Assembly (NCBI GenBank): GCA_030691295.1
Contig: JAUYEQ010000419.1
Coordinates: 1 to 5,868, forward strand
DNA length: 5,868 nucleotides
Direction of reading: 5' to 3'
Source: Bacteroidota bacterium
Lineage (GTDB): Bacteria; Bacteroidota; Bacteroidia; Bacteroidales; Prolixibacteraceae
Of this stretch, positions 1-5,868 are shown one piece after another. How positions within the stretch are numbered: the stretch's first letter is position 1; each line of letters begins with the position of its first letter. The position numbers and the translations under genes are program-made. A model generated the notes under the pieces. It was not told the DNA's origin and searched no databases. It worked only from the letters and a program-made list of their open reading frames with translations.

Positions 1-572
1 CCCGTTTTTATGGTGGAACCGGACTTGGACTATCCATTGTTCAGGGATTATTAAATTTACTTGGCGGTAAAATCTGGATTGAATCAGAACCAGGAAAGGG
101 AAGTACTTTCTTTTTTACCTTTCCTTTTACCTCGAATGGTCAACAGGCACTTAAAATTTCAGAAACAAAAGAAAAAGAAATAAGGATTAGCTATCCAACA
201 TTAGACATTTTGATTGTTGAAGATAATGAATTTAATGCCGAATATTTGGTCGAAATTCTTTCGGATACAAATAACAATGTTACTCAAACCCGATATGGCC
301 GTAAAGCAGTTGAAATTTGCCGTCAGCAGGAAATTGATTTGGTTTTGATGGACATTCGCTTGCCCGACATCACCGGATATGAGGCTGTTAAGCAAATCAG
401 GGAAATCAACCGGGAGATAAAAATATTTATACAAACTGCTTATGCAACCAGTGACGACGAGCAAAAAGCCCTTGACGCAGGCTGCGATGAATATCTGAGC
501 AAGCCCATCAGGAGAGAATTACTTTTAGCAAAAATAAACCATCATCTGGACGGTCATTTCAAAATGATTTAA
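1..572 (+). CDS. Hybrid sensor histidine kinase, C-terminal part (end of HATPase_c plus receiver domain); 5' end outside the window
   Basis: The frame is open from the left edge (first full codon at 3), so this is the last 189 residues of a longer protein. Residues 1-14 contain the G2 box of a histidine-kinase ATPase domain ([14 protein letters not shown]), and the domain closes with [16 protein letters not shown] at about 26-41. A linker of about 25 residues leads to a complete receiver domain (about 68-185). It has the acidic pocket in IVEDN, the phospho-acceptor Asp117 (codon 351-353, LMDIRLPD), the switch Thr145 (QTAYA) and the invariant Lys167 (SKPI). The protein stops soon after the receiver, with no HPt or DNA-binding output, so phosphate would have to pass to a separate partner or the receiver would tune the kinase. 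A TTG at 210 could be mistaken for the start of a stand-alone response regulator, but the upstream kinase sequence in the same frame rules this out. The sensor region and ligand are not visible. It converges on the YbiT-like ABC-F gene. Confidence 0.93.
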   Translation, partial: RFYGGTGLGLSIVQGLLNLLGGKIWIESEPGKGSTFFFTFPFTSNGQQALKISETKEKEIRISYPTLDILIVEDNEFNAEYLVEILSDTNNNVTQTRYGRKAVEICRQQEIDLVLMDIRLPDITGYEAVKQIREINREIKIFIQTAYATSDDEQKALDAGCDEYLSKPIRRELLLAKINHHLDGHFKMI

Positions 573-662
573 AGCCAAACTCATTTCCTGATTATATTAT
601 AGTTTCTTCGCAAATTCCGTTCACTGTGGGAAATAGCAGTATCCGTATAAATCTCATTCAAA
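573..662. other. Convergent intergenic gap, no terminator recognised
   Basis: These 90 bases separate two genes that point at each other. I see AT-rich sequence but no convincing stem followed by a T tract on either strand, no promoter-like element and no small reading frame with support. Termination of both transcripts is therefore not explained by what is visible here. Confidence 0.5.
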
Positions 663-2288
<1,626 letters not shown>

Positions 2289-2302
2289 TTATTTCAGGGG
2301 CA

Positions 2303-2310
2303 CAAAGGTA
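2303..2310 (-). promoter_or_regulatory. Bacteroidota -7 promoter element (TACCTTTG) for the YbiT-like ABC-F gene
   Basis: On the minus strand the sequence reads TACCTTTG, an exact match to the Bacteroidota sigma-ABfr -7 consensus TAnnTTTG, ending 26 bases before the ATG at 2276. That spacing predicts a leader of about 20 nt. A clear -33 TTG or TTTG is not seen at the usual 17-23 base spacing, so the promoter may be weak or activator-dependent. It suggests this ABC-F gene can be transcribed independently of the upstream rlmB gene. Confidence 0.6.
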
Positions 2311-2342
2311 GAAATATCTACACTATGCAGGGTAATTCTAAA

Positions 2343-2357
2343 TTAATAAATTATTAA
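2343..2357. repeat. AT-only palindrome (7+1+7) upstream of the YbiT-like ABC-F promoter
   Basis: TTAATAA-A-TTATTAA is a perfect dyad of 7-bp arms around one base, starting 32 bases upstream of the -7 element in the direction of transcription. It could be a regulator site or an UP-like AT tract. Because it is made only of A and T in an AT-rich gap, chance is a real alternative. Confidence 0.3.
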
Positions 2358-2379
2358 GGATCAATGAGCTGAACAAGCT

Positions 2380-2399
2380 GCCAGCGGCTGGCTGCTGGC
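2380..2399 (-). terminator. GC-rich stem-loop just after rlmB; possible weak or rho-dependent terminator
   Basis: On the minus strand GCCAGC (2399-2394) pairs perfectly with GCTGGC (2385-2380) around an 8-base loop. A 5-bp alternative, GCCAG-CCG-CTGGC, is possible inside it. It begins 6 bases past the rlmB stop codon and is much more GC-rich than the surrounding gap. No T tract follows (the next bases read AGCTTGTTC), so it is not a standard intrinsic terminator. It may instead protect the 3' end of the message. Confidence 0.4.
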
Positions 2400-2405
2400 C
2401 ACTCT

Positions 2406-3176
2406 TTATTCTTCAGTAACCAGTCCTCTCTGCCTCACCACTTCGTAAACAAGCAGGCCGGCAGCAACGGAAACATTGAGCGATTCGATTTTGCCAAGGA
2501 TCGGAATTTTCACGTGCTCGTCGGCAAGTGCAAGCAGTCGCTGGTCGATACCAGTATCTTCAGAACCTAAAATAATGGCAATTGGTCCGGTGAGATCGGC
2601 ATTGGTATAAACGGCGGTCGATTTTTCGGTGGCTGCAATCAGTTTTAATCCTGAATCTTTCAGGAACGAAATGGTTTCCTTCAGGCTGCGGGTGCGGCAA
2701 ACAGGCACCAAATGCAAAGCTCCGGCGGAGGTTTTAACAGCATCGGCATTGATCCGTGCTGACCCTTTGTCAGGAATTACAATGGCATTTACACCGGCGC
2801 ATTCTGCCGAGCGAACAATGGCGCCAAAGTTGCGCACATCGGTCACCTGATCGAGTACAAGCACCATTGGGGTTTTACCTTCTTCGTATATTGCCGGAAT
2901 AATATCTTCAATTCGCTGCAAAGCAACCGGCGAAATAAAAGCCAGCACACCCTGATGGTTTTTGCGCGATATCCGGTTAATTTTTTCAATCGGCACATAC
3001 TGAAAAGCAATCTGCCGAATGCGGATCAGGTCGAACATTTCTTTGAACAAATCACCAATCAATCCTTTTTTAATCAAAACTTTATCAATTTCTTTTCCGG
3101 CCTGAATGGCTTCAATGACGGCGCGGATGCCAAAGATCAGATCGTCGGCTGGTTTATTTTCTTTGTTGTCGTACAT
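2406..3176 (-). CDS. rlmB: 23S rRNA 2'-O-ribose methyltransferase, SpoU/TrmH family (RlmB type)
   Basis: A 256-residue SPOUT-class methyltransferase. The N-terminal part (about 12-85) is the L30e-like substrate-binding domain, starting LIFGIRAVIEAI with the typical KEIDKVLIKKG. The catalytic trefoil-knot domain (about 103-252) shows the three SpoU motifs. Motif 1 is VTDVRNFGAIVRSA (111-124), with Asn116 and the catalytic-type Arg122. Motif 2 is IILGSEDTGI (201-210), with Glu206. Motif 3 is IPILGKIESLNVSVAAG (224-240), with Ser232, Leu233 and Asn234, which form the S-adenosylmethionine pocket in the family. Length and domain order fit RlmB, which in E. coli methylates the 2'-OH of G2251 in the P loop of 23S rRNA. 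The family also holds TrmH-like tRNA enzymes, so the exact target is inferred. The stop of the upstream ABC-F gene is 66 bases away on the same strand and no -7 element is seen in between, so co-transcription is likely. The start at 3176 has only a weak AAGGA upstream, as is normal in this phylum. Confidence 0.9.
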   Translation of the reverse strand: MYDNKENKPADDLIFGIRAVIEAIQAGKEIDKVLIKKGLIGDLFKEMFDLIRIRQIAFQYVPIEKINRISRKNHQGVLAFISPVALQRIEDIIPAIYEEGKTPMVLVLDQVTDVRNFGAIVRSAECAGVNAIVIPDKGSARINADAVKTSAGALHLVPVCRTRSLKETISFLKDSGLKLIAATEKSTAVYTNADLTGPIAIILGSEDTGIDQRLLALADEHVKIPILGKIESLNVSVAAGLLVYEVVRQRGLVTEE

Positions 3177-3242
3177 GTCCTTAATATTGATGATTGATGA
3201 GTTATTATTTTTGTTTACTGAGACTGAACACTACCTACTTTT

Positions 3243-5186
3243 TTACCAGGTTTTTATCCTTGAAATTTCTTCCAGCTCCTGGCTTAAAACTTCCCATTCA
3301 TACATTCTATGCTCCAGATCCTTTTTCATCCGGTCGTATTTTGTAAAAACTTCCGGATCGTTCCCATTTGAATCAGCCAGCATCTTATCCATTCTTACGA
3401 TATCGCTTTCCAGATCAGCGATTTGCTTCTCTGTTTTTTCAATACTCTTTTCTATGCGGCTGAGATTTTTATTGATTTCTTTTCGTTCTTCGAAGCTAAC
3501 CTTCTCAACTTCAACCGTTTTTTGTGCTTTAACTTCCTGGTTCGAGTTGACATCCTTTTTTTCCAATTCCTTCATCGATTCAATTTTCTTCCGGCGAAGG
3601 AAATCGTAAATGCCGCCAATATGTTGCTTTACCTTTTTGTCTTTGAATTCATACACGCAGTTTACCAATCCTTCCAGAAATTCACGGTCATGCGATACCA
3701 CGATCACCGTTCCGTCGTAATCAATCAGCGCCTGCTTCAGTATTTCCTTTGAGCGGATATCAAGGTGATTCGTCGGCTCATCAAGCACCAGTAGATTCAC
3801 CGGTTCGAGCATCAGTTTCACCATTGCCAGGCGCGAGCGTTCCCCTCCTGAAAGTACCTGAACTTTTTTATCGGTGTCTTCGCCCGAAAACATGAAACCG
3901 CCCAATATACTGCGAATTTTTGTCCTGATTTCGCCAACGGCAATCTGGTCAATGGTTTCAAAAACCGTCAGATCCGGATTTAACCTTTTTGCCTGATCCT
4001 GTGCATAATAGCCGATTTTAACGTTGTGTCCCATCTTTAACTCACCCTCGTATTCGAGTTCGTTCAAAATGACTCGTGCAAGCGTGGTTTTCCCTTCTCC
4101 ATTTTTACCGACGAAGGCAACCTTTTCTCCCCGTTCAATAATGATGTCAATTTTATTGAGCACCTTCAGTTTTCCGTAGCTTTTTGAAAGTTCTTTGGCC
4201 TCGGCAACAATGGTTCCGGAGCGCAAGGCCGGTGGAAATTTTATCCGGAGCGCCGAATTATCCTCATCGTCAACCTCTAAACGTTCCAGACGATCGAGCG
4301 CTTTGATACGCGATTGCACCTGAACCGCTTTGGTAGCCTGATAACGAAAACGCGCGATAAAGCTTTCGGTATCTTCAATCATTTTTTGCTGATTGACATA
4401 GGCTGCCATTTGCTGTTCTTTCAGGTCTTTACGCAAAACCAGGTATCTCGAATAATTTGATTTAAAATCGTAAATGCGACCGAGTGTAATTTCGATGGTA
4501 CGGTTGGTAACCGCATCCAGGAAAGCCCTGTCGTGAGAAACAAGCACCACTGCCCCATTGTAGCTTTTCAGAAAATCTTCCAACCACTGAATCGACTCAA
4601 TGTCAAGGTGATTGGTAGGTTCATCCAGCAAAAACACATCCGGACGTTTCAGTAATATTTTTGCCAGTTCGATGCGCATACGCCATCCACCGCTGAACTC
4701 TGAAGTTTGCCGGATAAAATCCGATCGCAGAAAGCCGAGACCGATCAGTGTTCTTTCAACTTCAGCTTCAAAATTATTGCCGCCGAGCATGTGGAAACGT
4801 TCATTGAATTCGGTGACGTGATCGAGTAAGCGGTGATATTCTTCTGATTCATAATCGGTGCGTGTGGCAATCGCATGGTTGATTTCTTCGATGCGGCGTT
4901 CCAAAGCCAGAATTTCCTCGAACGAAGTCACTGCTTCTTCAAAAACGGTCCGTCCGTCAATAATCTCCATGTGCTGAGGCAAATAGCCAAGACGAACATC
5001 CGTAGGAACCGAAACTACTCCGCTACTGGGTAATTGATGTCCTGCCAGAATTTTCAGAAGTGTTGATTTTCCGGCTCCGTTTTTGCCCACCAGACCAATC
5101 CTGTCTTTGGGACTCACCAACAATGAAATACCTTTGAATAACTCGAACCCGCCAAAACTAACCACCAATTGATCAACCGAAATCAT
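3243..5186 (-). CDS. ABC-F family ATPase with C-terminal coiled coil (YheS/YdiF/Uup-like)
   Basis: A 647-residue soluble protein with two intact ABC ATPase domains. NBD1 (about 1-245) has Walker A GKNGAGKST (34-42), Q-loop Gln71, signature FSGGWRMR (164-171), Walker B and catalytic Glu189 in FLLDEPTNHLD, and H-loop SHD (217-219). The linker (about 246-315) is helical and charged, the position of the P-site-tRNA interaction motif. NBD2 (about 325-530) has Walker A GKNGEGKTT (360-368), signature LSGGER (445-450), catalytic Glu470 in VLDEPTNHLD and SHD (498-500). Unlike its neighbour at 663-2276, both composite ATP sites look functional; Trp168 in the first signature is common in this ABC-F branch. 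Residues from about 533 to 647 form a highly charged region rich in Lys and Glu, best read as the coiled-coil domain found on Uup-like ABC-F proteins. The frame extends 27 codons upstream to 5267, but the ATG at 5186 is preferred because MISVDQLVVSFGG is the normal N terminus and the promoter lies inside the extension. It probably leads an operon with rlmB. Confidence 0.93.
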   Translation of the reverse strand: MISVDQLVVSFGGFELFKGISLLVSPKDRIGLVGKNGAGKSTLLKILAGHQLPSSGVVSVPTDVRLGYLPQHMEIIDGRTVFEEAVTSFEEILALERRIEEINHAIATRTDYESEEYHRLLDHVTEFNERFHMLGGNNFEAEVERTLIGLGFLRSDFIRQTSEFSGGWRMRIELAKILLKRPDVFLLDEPTNHLDIESIQWLEDFLKSYNGAVVLVSHDRAFLDAVTNRTIEITLGRIYDFKSNYSRYLVLRKDLKEQQMAAYVNQQKMIEDTESFIARFRYQATKAVQVQSRIKALDRLERLEVDDEDNSALRIKFPPALRSGTIVAEAKELSKSYGKLKVLNKIDIIIERGEKVAFVGKNGEGKTTLARVILNELEYEGELKMGHNVKIGYYAQDQAKRLNPDLTVFETIDQIAVGEIRTKIRSILGGFMFSGEDTDKKVQVLSGGERSRLAMVKLMLEPVNLLVLDEPTNHLDIRSKEILKQALIDYDGTVIVVSHDREFLEGLVNCVYEFKDKKVKQHIGGIYDFLRRKKIESMKELEKKDVNSNQEVKAQKTVEVEKVSFEERKEINKNLSRIEKSIEKTEKQIADLESDIVRMDKMLADSNGNDPEVFTKYDRMKKDLEHRMYEWEVLSQELEEISRIKTW

Positions 5187-5206
5187 AACTAATAAAATTG
5201 AGGGTG

Positions 5207-5214
5207 CAAAGATA
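5207..5214 (-). promoter_or_regulatory. Bacteroidota -7 promoter element (TATCTTTG) for the second ABC-F gene
   Basis: On the minus strand this reads TATCTTTG, an exact match to TAnnTTTG, ending 20 bases before the ATG at 5186. The expected leader is therefore short, about 10-17 nt. A TTG at usual -33 spacing is not clear: the nearest upstream TTG on this strand is about 25 bases away and belongs to the palindrome at 5229-5245. The element argues against the longer reading frame that begins at 5267. Confidence 0.65.
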
Positions 5215-5228
5215 GTAGAAACATTCGG

Positions 5229-5245
5229 AACTTGAATTTCAAGTT
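5229..5245. promoter_or_regulatory. Perfect 8+1+8 palindrome at the -33 region of the second ABC-F promoter; candidate operator
   Basis: AACTTGAA-T-TTCAAGTT is a perfect dyad of 8-bp arms around one base. Its near edge is 14 bases upstream of the -7 element, so it covers the place where a -33 element should be. That is where a repressor would block sigma factor or an activator would contact it. The regulator is unknown, and nothing in the window encodes an obvious DNA-binding partner. Confidence 0.45.
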
Positions 5246-5262
5246 TGATCATACTTCGAAAA

Positions 5263-5276
5263 GTCATCCGATGAAT
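5263..5276. repeat. Left copy of a dyad repeat (TCATCCGATGA core)
   Basis: GTCATCCGATGAAT contains the 5+1+5 dyad TCATC-C-GATGA at 5264-5274. Its reverse complement matches 5328-5341 at 13 of 14 positions, so the two copies are also arms of one larger inverted repeat. The ATG at 5267, the far end of the ABC-F reading frame, falls inside this repeat. Confidence 0.5.
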
Positions 5277-5327
5277 GTTTTTACGAAGATCTTAAATATT
5301 TATATTCAGGGAATCAGTTAATTATAA

Positions 5328-5341
5328 ATTCATCAGATGAC
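5328..5341. repeat. Right copy of the dyad repeat (TCATCAGATGA core)
   Basis: ATTCATCAGATGAC contains the 5+1+5 dyad TCATC-A-GATGA at 5330-5340. In a minus-strand RNA the single difference from the other copy becomes a G-U pair, so the two copies could form an unbroken 14-bp stem with a 51-base loop. Alternatively each copy is a separate protein-binding site, with centres 66 bp apart. Confidence 0.5.
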
Positions 5342-5366
5342 TATGGTAATGTAGTTATAAAGAAAA

Positions 5367-5411
5367 ATGGCAATAAAAAAAGCAGAACAATTCAGCCTTT
5401 TTTATTGCCAT
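5367..5411 (-). terminator. Long intrinsic terminator hairpin after the T9SS cargo gene
   Basis: ATGGCAATAAAAAA (5367-5380) is a perfect 14-bp complement of TTTTTTATTGCCAT (5398-5411). Past one mismatch a further GC/GC pair closes an 11-base loop. On the minus strand the form is A-tract, GGC, loop, GC, T-tract, typical of Bacteroidota terminators, and it begins 28 bases after the stop codon at 5440-5442. The symmetry means it could also work on the plus strand. It separates the secreted-protein transcript from the second ABC-F promoter. Confidence 0.75.
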
Positions 5412-5439
5412 ATGAAATACGAATCTGTGAAAAATGAGC

Positions 5440-5868
5440 TTAACGTTTAATTACAATCGATTTTGAATAGGCTCCGTTATTGCTTTTCAATTTCAGAATA
5501 TACACGCCATTGGCCTTACCCGATAAATCGATCTCAGTTTTATTTGCAAAACCTGATTTCTGCGACAAAATAAGCTGTCCCAATTGGTCAAATATTTCAA
5601 TGTCTTTTTCACCACTCTGCAAACCGGAAGACTCTATTGTAAACACACCGTTGCCGGGATTTGGATAAACCTTAAAATCATGGCCGTCAGCAATGCTGTT
5701 TGTATTGGTAACATCGCTGAATTTCATCACAGTTGTGCGTCTCATACTGGCAGCATCGCGATAGGCAATGAATGGAATGCCTTTGTCAGAAATTGCAATA
5801 CTTATATCGGTTGCTTCTCCCGACGATGCAGCAATGCCAACAGGAACCCAGTTCGCACCTTCAAGTTT
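5440..5868 (-). CDS. Secreted protein with type IX secretion C-terminal sorting domain, partial (N terminus outside the window)
   Basis: The frame is open to the right edge, giving the last 142 residues. An internal ATG at 5745 is not the start, because the upstream codons continue a recognisable repeat. Residues 1-50 look like one repeat unit of a propeller-type secreted protein: a WVPVG strand, then SIAISDKGIPFIAYRD, ending in TTVMKF. Residues 65-142 are a canonical T9SS type A sorting domain: DFKVYPNPGNGVFTIE (64-79), then IEIFDQLGQLI (90-100), then LSGKANGVYILKLKSNNG (115-132) and the basic end SIVIKR. Proteins with this tail are exported across the inner membrane, then through the outer membrane by the T9SS, which removes the tail and releases or anchors the product. 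The function of the mature protein cannot be told from this fragment. It is followed by a strong terminator hairpin and is not in an operon with the ABC-F gene. Confidence 0.88.
   Translation of the reverse strand, partial: KLEGANWVPVGIAASSGEATDISIAISDKGIPFIAYRDAASMRRTTVMKFSDVTNTNSIADGHDFKVYPNPGNGVFTIESSGLQSGEKDIEIFDQLGQLILSQKSGFANKTEIDLSGKANGVYILKLKSNNGAYSKSIVIKR

Larger units (their letters stand above)
5187..5439. other. 253-bp regulatory gap upstream of the second ABC-F gene
   Basis: No gene is supported here. From right to left (transcription direction of the flanking minus-strand genes) the gap holds a long terminator hairpin for the secreted-protein gene and two copies of an 11-bp dyad, TCATCnGATGA. 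Next come an 8+1+8 palindrome and a TAnnTTTG -7 element for the second ABC-F gene. Smaller self-complementary words such as AAGATCTT (5286-5293) lie between. The middle part, about 5277-5327, is AT-rich and otherwise featureless to my eye. Confidence 0.6.

Noticed and set aside
201..464. An 87-codon minus-strand frame over the receiver domain
   Set aside because: It is antisense to a receiver domain with every key residue intact and has no family features of its own.
210..572. A stand-alone 120-residue response regulator starting at TTG 210
   Set aside because: The same frame is open to the left edge and encodes the end of a histidine-kinase ATPase domain, so this is the receiver part of a hybrid kinase.
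3187..3200. Tandem TTGATGA x2 just upstream of rlmB
   Set aside because: Two copies of a 7-base word in an AT-rich leader can arise by chance, and no promoter element accompanies them.
3106..3609. A 167-codon plus-strand frame, and other plus-strand frames at 1638-1823, 1830-2108, 2629-2850, 2955-3197, 3423-3752, 4612-4821 and 5480-5668
   Set aside because: All lie antisense to genes with strong domain motifs. Their translations show no recognisable domain and read like shadow frames.

Overview
The window looks like an ordinary chromosomal piece of a member of the Bacteroidota, probably class Bacteroidia. Three things point there. One gene product ends in a canonical type IX secretion sorting domain. 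Both ATPase genes are preceded by the phylum's TAnnTTTG -7 promoter element, and no start has a strong Shine-Dalgarno sequence. The ATPase and methyltransferase sequences read like Bacteroidota homologues. The genus cannot be told from this sequence.

Layout, left to right. At 1-572 (+) lies the 3' end of a hybrid sensor histidine kinase: the end of its ATPase domain and a complete receiver domain. It converges on 663-2276 (-), an ABC-F ATPase of the YbiT/YkpA type. Next come 2406-3176 (-), a SpoU/TrmH-family 23S rRNA 2'-O-methyltransferase (RlmB type), and 3243-5186 (-), a second ABC-F ATPase with a C-terminal coiled coil. A 253-bp regulatory gap (5187-5439) carries a promoter element, several dyad-symmetric sites and a long terminator hairpin. 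At the right edge, 5440-5868 (-) is the C-terminal part of a secreted T9SS cargo protein.

The three minus-strand genes in the middle share a theme. ABC-F proteins work at the ribosomal E site and reach toward the P-site tRNA. RlmB methylates G2251 (E. coli numbering) in the P loop that holds the CCA end of that tRNA. The second ABC-F and rlmB are 66 bp apart and may be co-transcribed. The YbiT-like ABC-F has its own -7 element. The kinase and the secreted protein look unrelated to this set.

No mobile element, CRISPR array, tRNA, rRNA or defence system is visible. The most notable protein-level observation is that the YbiT-like ABC-F has lost several ATPase motifs, all belonging to the same one of its two composite ATP sites. 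The most notable non-coding observation is the cluster of palindromes upstream of the second ABC-F, one of which sits where the -33 promoter element should be.
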